Assembly: GCF_026672375.1 (NCBI RefSeq)
Contig: NZ_JAPPRA010000001.1
Coordinates: 2,604,001 to 2,668,000 of the forward strand
Length of the DNA: 64,000 bases
Reading direction: 5' to 3'
DNA from: Caulobacter sp. SL161
GTDB taxonomy: Bacteria; Pseudomonadota; Alphaproteobacteria; Caulobacterales; Caulobacteraceae
This document shows, one piece after another, positions 53,466 through 63,856 of the stretch (position 1 is the stretch's first letter; each line of letters begins with the position of its first letter). The position numbers and the translations under genes were made by a program. The notes beneath the pieces were generated by a model. The model saw only the letters and a list, made by a program, of their open reading frames with translations. It did not search any database and was not told where the DNA came from.

Positions 53466-54830
53466 TTAGCCGCCATAGCCTTCCGGCAGGTCGTCTTCTT
53501 CCAGGAGTTCGTCCTTGGAAACTTCCTTCTCTTCGATCTTGGCCTTGCCGAAGATCAGGTCGACGACCTTGTCTTCATAGATCGGGGCGCGCAGAGCGGC
53601 CTGCAGGTCAGCGCGCTGGCGGTACATGTCGAACACTTGCTGGGCCTGAGCGCCGTACTGGCGAGCTTCGCGCATGATCGCGTCGGTCAGTTCCTGGTCG
53701 GTGACGACCACGTCGTTCTTGCGGCCGATCTCGGCGAGCACCAGACCCAGGCGCACGCGTCGCTCGGCGATCTTCTTGTACTCGTCCTTCAGCTGGTCTT
53801 CGGTCTTCTCGGCGTCTTCCGGCGGCAGGCCGCCACGGGCCTTGTCGGCCTCGACCTGTTGCCAGATGCCGGCGAACTCGGCGTCGACCATGCGCGGCGG
53901 CAGCGGGAAGTCGTGCTTGGTGTCCAGCACGTCCAGCAGCGCGCGCTTCAGCTTGAAGCGCGAGGAGTTGTCGTAGCGGCCGGCCAGGTTGGACTTCAGC
54001 AGCTCGGTCAGAGCGGCCAGGTCCGACAGACCCAGGCGCTTGGCCAGCTCGTCGTCGGCCTTGCCGTCGACCGGGGCGCGGACTTCCTGAACCTTGGTGG
54101 CGAACTCGGCGTCCTTACCGGCCAGATCCTTGGCTTGGTACTCTTCCGGGAACTTCACCTTGACGACGACTTCGTCGCCCGGCTTGGCGCCGACCAGTTG
54201 GTCTTCAAAGCCCGGGATGAACTGGCCCGAACCCAGGACGAGTTCGGCGCCTTCGGCCTTGCCGCCGGCGAACTCGACGCCGTCGATCGTGCCGACGAAA
54301 TCGATCAGCAGCTGGTCGCCGTCCTTGGCCTTCAGGCTCTTGCCGGTACGCGGCTCGTAGGTGCGAGCCTGCTTGGCCAGCTCGTCGAGGGCCTCTTGGA
54401 CTTCCTCATCCGAGACCTTGTAAACGGGCTTCACCAGCTCGATCGACGCCGGGTCGATCGGCTCGAATTCCGGCATCACTTCGACTGCGAGGTCGAACGA
54501 CAGGTCTTCACCGCCAGCGATGACCTTGTCCATGTCCGACGACGGGTTCAGCTCAGGCTGGCCGGCCGGACGCAGCTTGTTCTCTTCGAGGACCTTCGTG
54601 GTCGTCTCGTTCAGAGCCTGCTCGATGACTTCGCCCATCAGGGCCTTGCCGTACAGGCGACGAACGTGGGCCGTCGGCACCTTGCCCGGACGGAAGCCCT
54701 TCACGTTCATTTGCGGAGCGACTTCGGCGATCCGCGCTTCCAGACGCGTGGCCAGTTCACTCGCGGGCACCGTAACGCCAAAAACGCGGCTGAGGCCTTC
54801 GCCCGACTTTTCAACGATCTGCATCGACAT
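53466..54830 (-). CDS. tig: trigger factor
   Basis: Trigger factor is the ribosome-bound chaperone and prolyl isomerase that meets nascent chains. The 454-residue protein has the ribosome-binding N domain with signature [19 protein letters not shown] (about residues 43-61). The FKBP-type PPIase domain is near 160-250 ([20 protein letters not shown]), and a large helical C domain has an acidic Glu/Lys/Asp-rich tail. It lies upstream of clpP, the common tig-clpP-clpX order, here broken by cicA. Confidence 0.97.
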   Translation of the reverse strand: MSMQIVEKSGEGLSRVFGVTVPASELATRLEARIAEVAPQMNVKGFRPGKVPTAHVRRLYGKALMGEVIEQALNETTTKVLEENKLRPAGQPELNPSSDMDKVIAGGEDLSFDLAVEVMPEFEPIDPASIELVKPVYKVSDEEVQEALDELAKQARTYEPRTGKSLKAKDGDQLLIDFVGTIDGVEFAGGKAEGAELVLGSGQFIPGFEDQLVGAKPGDEVVVKVKFPEEYQAKDLAGKDAEFATKVQEVRAPVDGKADDELAKRLGLSDLAALTELLKSNLAGRYDNSSRFKLKRALLDVLDTKHDFPLPPRMVDAEFAGIWQQVEADKARGGLPPEDAEKTEDQLKDEYKKIAERRVRLGLVLAEIGRKNDVVVTDQELTDAIMREARQYGAQAQQVFDMYRQRADLQAALRAPIYEDKVVDLIFGKAKIEEKEVSKDELLEEDDLPEGYGG

Positions 54831-55006
54831 TCTTAATTCTCGGGTCGGGGCGCCGGGCGCCCGAGCTCCGCCCTGGGGTCCAAAAGATCGACGCCGCCCA
54901 GGAGGTGCCGGGGCGGCGAAAGAGCGCCCTTATGTCACGACGTGCGCGAGCATCCAAGAGCGGCGGCGATAAAACTCGCGCACCCCCTAAGGGGCGCTAC
55001 GAGAGG

Positions 55007-55091
55007 TGTGGTGCGGATGAGAGGACTCGAACCTCCACGCCTCGCGGCGCTGGAACCTAAATCCAGTGCGTCTACCAGTTTCGCCACATCC
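55007..55091 (-). tRNA. tRNA-Leu (TAG)
   Basis: An 85-base type II tRNA on the minus strand: acceptor GCGGATG/CATCCGC, anticodon stem CTGGA/TCCAG with loop TTTAGGT (anticodon TAG), a long variable arm, T-arm GGTTCGAGTCC, encoded CCA. Confidence 0.95.
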
Positions 55092-55106
55092 GCGTGCGCC
55101 CGGCAT

Positions 55107-55134
55107 TACGGGTTGCGCGCGGGGCGCGCAAGCC
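55107..55134. terminator. strong hairpin between nnrD and tRNA-Leu
   Basis: A perfect 8-bp stem TTGCGCGC/GCGCGCAA (55111-55118 with 55122-55129, GGG loop) with flanking CGGG/CCCG that extends it past a one-base bulge. No U-run follows, so it is a structural pause or barrier for nnrD mRNA rather than a classical terminator. Confidence 0.5.
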
Positions 55135-55137
55135 CGC

Positions 55138-56589
55138 TCAGCGCTCTTGGTGCAGACGAGCAAGGATCGCGGGGGCCAAGCCTGGCAAATCCTCCGCGAT
55201 CAGGCCAGGTCCATGAAGCGCGCCGCACTCGGCGTGTATCCAGGCGCCCGCACACGCCGCCTCGAAGCTCCCCATCCCTTGCGCCAACAGCCCGCCGATA
55301 AAGCCGGCGAGGACATCCCCTGACCCCGCCGTCGCCAGCCAAGGCGTCCCGTTGAGCCCGACCGCGGCTCGGCCGTCCGGCGCCGCGATGACCGTGTCCG
55401 CCCCTTTCAGCAGGATGACTGCGCCCGCCGCGCTCGCCGCCTCGCGCGCTGCGGTGATCCGCTCCGGCGACCTGCCGAGCAGGCCCGGGAAGATCCGCTC
55501 GAACTCCCCCGGATGGGGCGTCAGGACATCATCGCGGTCCAGGCAGGCGAAGAGTTCGCCGGGATCGTCCCGGAAGCTCGTCAGCGCATCGGCGTCGGCC
55601 ACTAGCGCGGCCCCGGTTTGCGTCAGGGCGCGAAGATTGCGCGCCGTCGCGTCCCCTACCCCGGCGGCGGGCCCGATAATGACTGCGTCAGCCTTCTCCG
55701 CCTTGGCGGCGAGATCAGCGTCAGACTCAAACGGCGCCAGCATGACCGCCTCAAGATGGCTAGCGTTCACAGACAGAGCCGACGGCGGCGAAAGCAGAGT
55801 CACCGCTCCGGCGCCGATCCTCAACCCGCCCCGCGCGGCAAGGCGGGCGGCTCCGGTGTTCCAGGCGTCGCCGCTGACGACGCTCAATCGTCCGCGGCTA
55901 TGCTTGTGAGCATCGATCGCGGGCCATGGGTATCGCTCGCGCCACAGCGACGGCTCGTTCTCGAAAAGCCCAGCGCTCGCCACCACGGAAAGCCCGATGT
56001 CGGCCACCAGGATGTCGCCGCAGGCCTTGCGGCCTTCGATCAAGACGTGCGCGAGCTTGCGACGGTGGAAGGTGATGGTGAGTTCCGCCGCCAGCGCGAC
56101 GCCGTCCAGGGATCGACCGGTATCGCCGTGAACGCCCGACGGCGTATCAACCGCGACGATCGTCAAGGCCTGCCGTACGGCGGTACGCGCCAGCTCCGCG
56201 ACCTCGCCCTCAAGCGGCCGCGAAAGACCCGCGCCAAACATCGCATCAATATAGAGCGTCTCGGACGCCAGGCGCTGGGACAATGGCTTGACCTCTCCGC
56301 GCCAGCGCGAAGCCGCCCAGCGGCAGGCGTCCGTAGCCGGCGGATAAGCCGCCTCGACGACGACCGGCCAGCCGTGGCGCCGAAGGTGGCGTGCGGCGAC
56401 ATAGCCGTCCCCGCCATTGTCGCCCGGCCCGCACCACACGACTACGGGGCGGCGCTGATAGCGGGCTCGCACCGCCTGCGCCACCGCTTCCCCGGCGCGC
56501 TCCATGAGCACAGGGGTCGGCGTGCCCGCCAGAACAGCGGCGCGGTCGCTCGCGGCCATTTCGGCGACAGTCAGGATCTCTCGGGCCAC
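55138..56589 (-). CDS. nnrD: bifunctional NAD(P)H-hydrate epimerase / dehydratase
   Basis: The enzyme repairs hydrated NAD(P)H. The 483-residue protein joins an N-terminal YjeF-type epimerase domain (about 1-210, with WCGPGDNGGDGYVAARHL near 50 and VDTPSGVHGD) to a C-terminal ADP/ATP-dependent dehydratase domain of the ribokinase-like fold. The latter carries LTPHPGEFERI and the catalytic segment GTPWLATAGSGDVLAGFIGG. Both signatures are intact. It ends 47 bases upstream of the tRNA-Leu 5' end. Confidence 0.95.
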   Translation of the reverse strand: MAREILTVAEMAASDRAAVLAGTPTPVLMERAGEAVAQAVRARYQRRPVVVWCGPGDNGGDGYVAARHLRRHGWPVVVEAAYPPATDACRWAASRWRGEVKPLSQRLASETLYIDAMFGAGLSRPLEGEVAELARTAVRQALTIVAVDTPSGVHGDTGRSLDGVALAAELTITFHRRKLAHVLIEGRKACGDILVADIGLSVVASAGLFENEPSLWRERYPWPAIDAHKHSRGRLSVVSGDAWNTGAARLAARGGLRIGAGAVTLLSPPSALSVNASHLEAVMLAPFESDADLAAKAEKADAVIIGPAAGVGDATARNLRALTQTGAALVADADALTSFRDDPGELFACLDRDDVLTPHPGEFERIFPGLLGRSPERITAAREAASAAGAVILLKGADTVIAAPDGRAAVGLNGTPWLATAGSGDVLAGFIGGLLAQGMGSFEAACAGAWIHAECGALHGPGLIAEDLPGLAPAILARLHQER

Positions 56590-56598
56590 GGCGCTACC

Positions 56599-57168
56599 TC
56601 AAAGGACTTGGCTTTGAGCTTCTCGGCCTTTCGCGATCAGGATCAAGCGGTCGTCTTCAATTCCGAACACCGTGCGTGAGCAGTGGTCCGGCCTGAACGC
56701 CATCACTTCGGGCCGTCCGGTCGCGACCGACACCGCGCCGTTCAGAGCCACGAAATGGCTGAACACCGCCGCGCCGCCATGCTCGCCCAGCGCCGCCGCA
56801 ACAGCCCTTGTCCACTTGGTGTAGTCGAGATCGCCGACAATCTCGTCCCAGTGCCCACCGAAAGCCGCGCGCAGCCAGGCGGGACGCTCCTCGGCCGAGA
56901 GGGCCGCAGGCGTCGGGATCTCACCGACGCGCGGATCGATCACGAGCGCAACCCCCAGCGCTTCGGCCAGCGGCGCGGCGGTCTCCCGGCAGCGTCGCAG
57001 CGGAGATGAGACCACGCATGAGGGGCGCTCCGGCTCTGGCAAGCTCAAGATCTCATCCGCGACAGCCCTGGCCTGGGCAAGCCCAACCTCATCCAGCCCA
57101 GGATCATCGTCCGCACCGCCCCAGGTGGATGCCGGCCGACCGTGGCGGATGACATGCACGATCTTCAT
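56599..57168 (-). CDS. histidine phosphatase family protein
   Basis: The 189-residue protein has the RHG motif at residues 8-10 (VIRHGRPAS, catalytic His9), a conserved Arg in [13 protein letters not shown] and a second His in VFSHFVALNGAV. This is the phosphoglycerate-mutase-like fold; the physiological substrate cannot be told from sequence. It lies 9 bases upstream of nnrD and 5 bases downstream of the thiolase-like gene on the same strand, so the three probably form one transcript. Confidence 0.88.
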   Translation of the reverse strand: MKIVHVIRHGRPASTWGGADDDPGLDEVGLAQARAVADEILSLPEPERPSCVVSSPLRRCRETAAPLAEALGVALVIDPRVGEIPTPAALSAEERPAWLRAAFGGHWDEIVGDLDYTKWTRAVAAALGEHGGAAVFSHFVALNGAVSVATGRPEVMAFRPDHCSRTVFGIEDDRLILIAKGREAQSQVL

Positions 57169-57173
57169 GGCGC

Positions 57174-58724
57174 TCAGTCCGGTACGAAGAGGTTGCGGAC
57201 ACCGTCCGGATGCGGCCCGACGGTCCCGGTCCGTCCGACACCTTCGCGACTCTCCAGATCGCGGAGGACCTCGGGCTCGTCGGGGGTCTGGGCGACAAAC
57301 CTGCGGCCTTGGCTGTCACGCCCGATCACGATCCCCATCCGAACGCCCTCGCGACCGTGAACGATCGTGTAGGTCTCGATCACCGCCCTGCCCTGCGGCT
57401 TCTCAATGATCTCCGGGTGCGGCAACGCGTCGATCCTGGCCTGAATGACCGACGGCGGCTCACGCTCCCATTTCCCCTCGACCGGACGGGTTGAATAGAT
57501 GCCTACGGACTGCTTGGTCAGGAACCAGCCGTTGGCGGTCGAAAGCCCGTAAGCGCCCGGCCGAGCCCGCAGCTTCGTGACCATCTCGGCGATGGCGTGC
57601 AGCGCGTAGTTGTTTCCGGGACCGCCAAAGTAGGGCAGGCCGCCTGTAATGGTCAGCCCGCGAGGGTCGTCGAGCGCCAGGCCAATCTCCTCGGCGCCGA
57701 TCCGCACGGCCGACGGGAAGCACGAGTAGAGGTCAATGACGTCGAGATCGTCCACGCTGATCCCGGCCATTTCGAAGGCGCGTTGGCCCGTCAGGCGCAT
57801 GGCCGGACTGGAATGATAGTCCTGCCGCTCAAGCGGATACCAGAGGTCGCAAGCGTCGGCGCAGCCGTGCAGGAAGACCCACTTGTCTTCCGGAACGCCC
57901 AGCTCGCGCGCCTTCCTGACGCTGGCGATCAAGACGGCCGCTGACTGGTCCACCTCCATGATCGCATTGAGATACTTCGGATAGGGATAGCCGACCATGC
58001 GGTTGCGATCAGTGACGGTCACCAGTTCCTCGGCGGTTCGCTTAACCGGAAACCACGCGTGTGGATTGGCGGCCGCGACCTGGGTGAAGGGCGCGAAAAA
58101 CGCGCCAAGCTGCGCCTGATGCTCTTCCTGCGATCGCCCATCGCGAGCGCGCAGCGCGTTCTCGAACAGCGGATAGGTATTGACCGGATAGCCGAGCCCG
58201 TGCGCGGCCTCCTGGCGGGTCACCCCAGGCCTAGGATCGCCGATGCGCTGGGGCGCGGTCGTGATGTCGTCGCCCCAACCTTCGAAACCCAACCCGCCCT
58301 TCATCCGCTTCATCAGCGAGCCGAGGAATTCGGCGCCGGTCACGAGGGCCAGATCGGACTCGCCTTGAGCGATCCGTTCGCAAACCACATTGACCGCCTG
58401 CTGCGGGCTGTTGCCGCCTGTTTCGGTATAGACGCTCCAGCGCGGTGAAGCAGACACGGCCCGCGCGAGCGACGCCGGCGGATCGCTGAGACGCGGCAGC
58501 GGAAGCTTCGATAGCCCGCCGGGAGCGTCGATGCTGAACGCCACGACCGCTAAAGCGTCCAGTTCGGCAAGAACCGTTCCAGACAGACCGGCATCAAGAA
58601 CGGCGCGTTCCGCCGCAACTTTCAGCAGTTCCAGCGGCGACGGCGAATTCGCGGCCTCACCACGATAGGTGAATTGGCCCGCCCCGATCAAAACCGGTGT
58701 GTCGTCGCGCATATCCGCCCCCAT
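57174..58724 (-). CDS. thiolase-superfamily (acetyl-CoA acetyltransferase-like) protein
   Basis: The 516-residue protein has thiolase architecture of the SCP-x type: PVLIGAGQFTYRGEA start, a central fold and the glycine-rich ITGGLPYFGGPGNNYALHAI. The usual nucleophile Cys position in the first half reads YTETGGNSPQQAVN, with no Cys there, so it is probably not a normal Claisen thiolase. An HGCADACDLW segment follows. A C-terminal OB-like domain of about 100 residues is present. Start ATG 58724 is in frame with ATG 58712, which has a G-rich site upstream and may be the real start. Confidence 0.8.
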   Translation of the reverse strand: MGADMRDDTPVLIGAGQFTYRGEAANSPSPLELLKVAAERAVLDAGLSGTVLAELDALAVVAFSIDAPGGLSKLPLPRLSDPPASLARAVSASPRWSVYTETGGNSPQQAVNVVCERIAQGESDLALVTGAEFLGSLMKRMKGGLGFEGWGDDITTAPQRIGDPRPGVTRQEAAHGLGYPVNTYPLFENALRARDGRSQEEHQAQLGAFFAPFTQVAAANPHAWFPVKRTAEELVTVTDRNRMVGYPYPKYLNAIMEVDQSAAVLIASVRKARELGVPEDKWVFLHGCADACDLWYPLERQDYHSSPAMRLTGQRAFEMAGISVDDLDVIDLYSCFPSAVRIGAEEIGLALDDPRGLTITGGLPYFGGPGNNYALHAIAEMVTKLRARPGAYGLSTANGWFLTKQSVGIYSTRPVEGKWEREPPSVIQARIDALPHPEIIEKPQGRAVIETYTIVHGREGVRMGIVIGRDSQGRRFVAQTPDEPEVLRDLESREGVGRTGTVGPHPDGVRNLFVPD

Positions 58725-58906
58725 TCAAACGTTCGTTGGGCGCGATCGTAGGCGTCAAATGAAGCACCGCAAGGCCATTTGGATGCGGTTTTAGCTTTGC
58801 ATAAATCGCGTGCGGTTGAAGCCTAATTTTTAATCACATGCTCACAAGTCAACCGTTCGGTCAGATTTGTCGCCAGCGCTCGCTTGCGACCTGCGGGGCG
58901 GCGTGA

Positions 58907-59299
<393 letters not shown>

Positions 59300-59342
59300 G
59301 CCGGTTCGTCAGCAACTAAAGAGTTCTACAAGGGGATACGGA

Positions 59343-60752
59343 ATGAGCACCGCCAAGGACATCCTGAACCTGATCAAGGAAAAGGACGTGAAGTACGTCG
59401 ACGTCCGTTTCACGGACGTGCGCGGCAAGATGCAGCACGTGACCTTCGACATCGACCTGGTCGACGACGACTTCCTGAACGACGGCACGATGTTCGACGG
59501 TTCGTCGATCGCCGGCTGGAAGGCCATCAACGAGTCGGACATGAAGCTGCGCCCCGACCTGTCGAGCGCGATCATCGATCCGTTCTACCAGCAGACCACG
59601 CTGGCGCTGTTCTGCGACGTCGTGAACCCCGACACCGGCACGCCCTACAACCGCGACCCGCGTTCGATCGCCAAGGCCGCACTGAACTACCTGAAGTCGG
59701 CCGGCGTGGGCGACACTGTCTACTTCGGCCCGGAAGCCGAGTTCTTCATCTTCGACGACGTGCGCTGGTCGACCGCCCCGCACGACACCAGCTACTCGTT
59801 CGATTCGACCGAACTGCCGGTCAACTCCAACAAGCAGTACGCCGAAGGCAACATGGGCCACCGCCCGGGCCCGAAGGGCGGCTACTTCCCGGTGAATCCG
59901 GTCGATAGCTGCCAGGACCTGCGCGGCGAAATGCTGGCCGTCATGGGCGAGCTGGGCATGAAGCCGGAAAAGCACCACCACGAAGTGGCGCCGGCCCAGC
60001 ACGAGCTTGGCCTGAAGTTCGACACCATGGTCACCATGGCCGACCGGATGCAGCTCTATAAGTACGTCATCCACAACGTCGCGGCCGCCTACGGCAAGAC
60101 CGCCACCTTCATGGCCAAGCCGATGTTCGCCGACAACGGTTCGGGCATGCACGTGCACCAGTCGATCTGGCAGGACGGCAAGCCGCTGTTCGCCGGCGAC
60201 AAGTATGCCGGCCTGTCGCAGGAATGCCTGTGGTACATCGGCGGCATCATCAAGCACGCCAAGGCCATCAACGCGTTCTCGAACTCGACGACGAACTCGT
60301 ACAAGCGCCTGGTGCCCGGCTACGAAGCTCCGGTGAAGCTGGCCTACAGCTCGCGCAACCGCTCGGCCTCGATCCGCATCCCGCACGTCGACTCGCCGAA
60401 GGCCAAGCGCCTGGAAGCCCGCTTCCCCGACCCGATGGGCAACCCCTACCTGACGTTCGTCGCCCTGCTGATGGCCGGCCTGGACGGCATCATCAACAAG
60501 ATCGATCCGGGCGCTCCGGCCGACAAGAACCTGTACGATCTGCCGCCCCGCGAGCAGAAGAAGATCCCGGAAGTCTGCGGCTCGCTGCGCGAAGCCCTGG
60601 AAAACCTCGACAAGGACCGCGCCTTCCTGAAGGCCGGCGGCGTCATGGATGACGACTTCATCGACAGCTACATCGAGCTGAAGATGGAAGAGGTGATGCG
60701 CCTGCAACTGCACCCGCACCCGGTCGAATTCGAGATGTACTACAAGTGCTAA
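59343..60752 (+). CDS. glnA: glutamine synthetase, type I
   Basis: GlnA makes glutamine from glutamate, ammonia and ATP, and is inactivated by adenylylation. The 469-residue protein has the beta-grasp signature [18 protein letters not shown] and the ATP-site motif [16 protein letters not shown]. The adenylylation Tyr398 lies in [10 protein letters not shown]. Standard dodecameric GSI-beta length. A strong terminator follows at 60780-60809. Confidence 0.98.
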   Translation: MSTAKDILNLIKEKDVKYVDVRFTDVRGKMQHVTFDIDLVDDDFLNDGTMFDGSSIAGWKAINESDMKLRPDLSSAIIDPFYQQTTLALFCDVVNPDTGTPYNRDPRSIAKAALNYLKSAGVGDTVYFGPEAEFFIFDDVRWSTAPHDTSYSFDSTELPVNSNKQYAEGNMGHRPGPKGGYFPVNPVDSCQDLRGEMLAVMGELGMKPEKHHHEVAPAQHELGLKFDTMVTMADRMQLYKYVIHNVAAAYGKTATFMAKPMFADNGSGMHVHQSIWQDGKPLFAGDKYAGLSQECLWYIGGIIKHAKAINAFSNSTTNSYKRLVPGYEAPVKLAYSSRNRSASIRIPHVDSPKAKRLEARFPDPMGNPYLTFVALLMAGLDGIINKIDPGAPADKNLYDLPPREQKKIPEVCGSLREALENLDKDRAFLKAGGVMDDDFIDSYIELKMEEVMRLQLHPHPVEFEMYYKC

Positions 60753-60779
60753 GCGCTTAGGGCTTAGGACAAACGCCAA

Positions 60780-60809
60780 GGGGCCGGAGAGCGATCTCCG
60801 GCCCCTTTT
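60780..60809 (+). terminator. glnBA terminator
   Basis: A perfect 11-bp stem (60780-60790 with 60795-60805, GCGA loop) is followed by TTTT, 28 bases after the glnA stop. Confidence 0.9.
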
Positions 60810-61046
60810 CATTGCGCCGCGCCAGGACCGCGCTCCAGAAGTAGAACGACTTATTACTTAAGTGGCGCCGGCTGAACAAAATTGTCGCAAGTTCGCAACA
60901 TTGACGACGCAATCGCCCCCAAGTTCCCGAAAAGACGTGATGCGCGATATCCCTCAGGCGGAGACTTGGCCTATCGCAGCCCAAACGGAATCGCCGCCAA
61001 CGCCTGGACCACAACTCAGCGACGCGGCGTCTCGACAGGACATCTC

Positions 61047-63227
61047 ATGCACAGCCTCAATAGCTCCCTTCGTCGCGCCCTGACGCTCTCGTGCGGCGCC
61101 GCCGCGCTGGTCACGGCCATGGCCGCCGCCCCGACGGCGTTCGCCCAGGACACCAAGGTCGGCGAAGTCATCATCACCGCCCAGAAGCGCAGCGAAAACC
61201 TGCAGGACGTTCCGGTTTCGGTGGCCGCCATCAGCGGCGAGCGCCTGCAATCGACCTTCGCGGCCGGCGACGACATCCTGGCCCTGTCGGCCAAGGCGCC
61301 GGGCCTGTACGCGGAATCCTCGAACGGCCGCGTCGCGCCGCGCTTCTACATCCGCGGCCTGGGCAACGCAGACTTCGATCTGGCCGCCTCGCAGCCCGTT
61401 TCGATCATCCAGGACGAAGTCGTTCTGGAGAACGTCGTCCTGAAGAGCTCGCCGCTCTATGACCTCGACCGCGTGGAAGTGCTGCGCGGCCCGCAGGGCA
61501 CCCTGTTTGGTCGCAACACCACGGCCGGCATCGTGAAGTTCGACACCATCAAGCCGTCGGAAGAAATGAAGGGCCGCGCTTCGGCGACCTACGGCAGCTT
61601 CAACACCTTCACCTTCGACGGCGGCGTCGGCGGCGCTCTGGTCGAGGGCAAGCTTGCGGCGCGGGCGTCGGTTCTGTTCCAGCACCGCGACGACTGGATC
61701 GACAACGGCTTCACCAAGAAGAAGAACGTCATGGGCGGCTTCAACGAGCGCGCCGCCCGCCTCCAGTTGCTGTTCACCCCGACCGAGAAGCTGGACGCCC
61801 TGTTCAACGTCCACGGCCGCGACCTGGACGGCACCGCCGCCGTCTTCCGCGCCAACGTCCTGACCAAGGGCTCCAACAAGCTCAACGCGAACTACGACCG
61901 CGACACCGTCTATTTCGACGCCGGCGCCAACAACCCGCAGAGCTATAAGGGCTACGGCGCCTCGGCGAACATCGGCTACGACTTCGGCTTCGCCAAGCTG
62001 ACCTCGATCACTGCCTATGAGAACACCCACGGCTTCAGCCGCGGCGACATCGACGGCGGCAATCCCACGGGCCCGGGCTTCATTCCGTTCCAGTCGGACA
62101 CCCAGGACGGGATCAAGGAGCTGGATCAGTGGACCCAGGAAGTTCGTCTGGCCAGCAACACTGACGGCGCGCTGAGCTGGCAAGTCGGCGGCTTCTACTT
62201 CGATACGAAGTACGCCATCCAGACCAACCCCTTCTTCGTCTCGGCCACGACCCTGCAGCAGAAGAACACCGCCTGGGCCGTCTTCGGTCAGGCGTCGTAC
62301 AAGGTCAGCGATCAACTCTCCCTGACCGGCGGCCTGCGCTATACCGACGACGACAAGGACATGAAAGTCCTCTCGGGCCCGAACATGGCCGCGCCGGTTT
62401 CGGTGTCGGACTCGCACCTGAGCTGGGACCTGTCGGCGTTCTATACCGTCAGCGAAGATGTCAGCGTCTACGCCAAGGTCGCCTCGGGCTTCCGCGGTCC
62501 GTCGATCCAAGGTCGCGACATCGCGTTCTTCTCGCCGGCCTCGGCGGCGAAGTCCGAAACCATCATGTCGTATGAGCTGGGCCTGAAGAGCGAGCTGTTC
62601 GACCGCCGCGTGCGCCTGAACGGCGCGGTGTTCGCCTACTCGATCGACGATCCGCAGTTCAGCGCGGTCGGCGGCGGCAGCAACTCCAACCGCCTGATCA
62701 ACGCCAAGAAGGGCGAGGCCTATGGCCTGGAGCTGGACAGCGAGTTCGTGGTCACGCCGAACTTCGTCGTCACCGCCGGCTACAGCTACGCTCACACCGA
62801 GATCAAGGACAGCACCCTGGCCGTGGCCGCCTGCGCCGCCTGCACGGTGACCGATCCGACGACCGCCTCCGGTGCGGCTCTGGTCAACGGCAACCCCTTC
62901 CCGAACGCGCCGAAGTACACCTTCGACTTCACCGCTCGCTACGCCTATCCGGTGGCCAGCGGCGAGCTGTTCGCCTTCACCGATTGGAAGGTGCAGGGCT
63001 ACACCAACCTGTTCCTCTACGAGTCGAAGGAATTCTACTCGAAGGGTGATTTCGAAGGTGGCCTGAAGCTGGGTTACGCCAACAAGGAAGGCGGCTGGGA
63101 GGTCGCGGCCTTCGCTCGCAACATCACCAACGAGCACAACATCAAGGGCGCGATCGACTTCAACAACCTGACCGCGTTCGTCAACGAACCGCGTGTCATC
63201 GGCGTCTCGATCGACGCGCGCTTCTAA
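61047..63227 (+). CDS. TonB-dependent outer-membrane receptor
   Basis: The 726-residue receptor starts MHSLNSSLRRALTLSCGA with a signal peptide cleaved near AFAQ. A plug domain (about 50-165, with LRGPQGTLFGRNTTAG) and a 22-strand barrel follow, ending in Phe as outer-membrane barrels do (SIDARF). Caulobacter has many such receptors and the ligand cannot be told from sequence; no transport or enzyme gene flanks it. An open frame extends upstream to 60882, but the signal peptide sets the start at 61047. Its own terminator follows. Confidence 0.92.
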   Translation: MHSLNSSLRRALTLSCGAAALVTAMAAAPTAFAQDTKVGEVIITAQKRSENLQDVPVSVAAISGERLQSTFAAGDDILALSAKAPGLYAESSNGRVAPRFYIRGLGNADFDLAASQPVSIIQDEVVLENVVLKSSPLYDLDRVEVLRGPQGTLFGRNTTAGIVKFDTIKPSEEMKGRASATYGSFNTFTFDGGVGGALVEGKLAARASVLFQHRDDWIDNGFTKKKNVMGGFNERAARLQLLFTPTEKLDALFNVHGRDLDGTAAVFRANVLTKGSNKLNANYDRDTVYFDAGANNPQSYKGYGASANIGYDFGFAKLTSITAYENTHGFSRGDIDGGNPTGPGFIPFQSDTQDGIKELDQWTQEVRLASNTDGALSWQVGGFYFDTKYAIQTNPFFVSATTLQQKNTAWAVFGQASYKVSDQLSLTGGLRYTDDDKDMKVLSGPNMAAPVSVSDSHLSWDLSAFYTVSEDVSVYAKVASGFRGPSIQGRDIAFFSPASAAKSETIMSYELGLKSELFDRRVRLNGAVFAYSIDDPQFSAVGGGSNSNRLINAKKGEAYGLELDSEFVVTPNFVVTAGYSYAHTEIKDSTLAVAACAACTVTDPTTASGAALVNGNPFPNAPKYTFDFTARYAYPVASGELFAFTDWKVQGYTNLFLYESKEFYSKGDFEGGLKLGYANKEGGWEVAAFARNITNEHNIKGAIDFNNLTAFVNEPRVIGVSIDARF

Positions 63228-63253
63228 GCCGCAAGATCTGGGTAGACTGGGAA

Positions 63254-63281
63254 AGGCCGCGGAGCGATCCGCGGCCTTTTT
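63254..63281 (+). terminator. terminator of the TonB-dependent receptor gene
   Basis: AGGCCGCGGA/TCCGCGGCCT stem (63254-63263 with 63268-63277, GCGA loop) followed by TTTT, with A-rich DNA on the left so it may also serve the convergent gene. Confidence 0.88.
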
Positions 63282-63291
63282 CGGTCTGGCG

Positions 63292-63687
63292 CTAGGCCTT
63301 CAGGCCTTGGCCGCCGATGGGCGTTGTTTCAAAGCGTTGCGGAAAGCCCGCGATGATGGGCCTTGCCTTCGCAATCGCGGCCTGCACCGCCGGCAGCTTC
63401 AAAGAGGCGGCGTGCGCCGCCTTGTCGGCCCAGACCTCCGTGATCCAGATCGCCTCGGGGTTGGCCGGATCCATGGCGAGCACATAGCTCAGGCAACCCG
63501 GCATGTTCGCCGTTCCCTCGGCAAGAATGGCGAGCAGCTCGTCACGCTTGCCCGGCGCTGCGAGCATCTGACCGATCAAGCCGTACATGGGCATTCCTCC
63601 CGCCTGAGCCTTCGAAACCGTCGGGAGCGCGACGGCCGCCACGCCGCCGGCCAGGACTTCCCGTCGCCCAAAATCAGTATCGCTCAA
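63292..63687 (-). CDS. Tat-exported ABM-domain (putative monooxygenase) protein
   Basis: The protein has a twin-arginine signal DFGRREVLAGGVAAVALP cut near SKAQA. A dimeric alpha-beta-barrel (antibiotic biosynthesis monooxygenase-like) domain follows: GLIGQMLAAPGKRDELLAIL, then PGCLSYVLAMDPANPEAIWITEVW. YgiN-type quinol monooxygenases share this fold, but activity is not shown here. I propose a TTG start at 63687 (131 residues) with AAGGGGG upstream; ATG 63720 would add 11 residues. It converges on the TonB receptor gene. Confidence 0.78.
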   Translation of the reverse strand: MSDTDFGRREVLAGGVAAVALPTVSKAQAGGMPMYGLIGQMLAAPGKRDELLAILAEGTANMPGCLSYVLAMDPANPEAIWITEVWADKAAHAASLKLPAVQAAIAKARPIIAGFPQRFETTPIGGQGLKA

Positions 63688-63856
63688 TCTCGCCCCCTTA
63701 GCGGCGCACCCGCGCGCCATCGGCCTAAATGCGCGAGCGAGGTTCGAGGCACCGCGCAAAGTTTTTGCGGGCGGACGGACAAGTTTGCGCCGTTTGACTT
63801 GATAACGCGGTTCTTTTCGTCTGTCCTTCCGGCCTCTTCGAGAGTCGGGGTTTTTC

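Noticed and set aside
58781..58806. Sigma-54-like GG-N10-GC element before glnB
   Set aside because: The -12 TTTGCA half fits but the -24 half (CGGTTT instead of TGGCAC) does not; not enough to claim a promoter.
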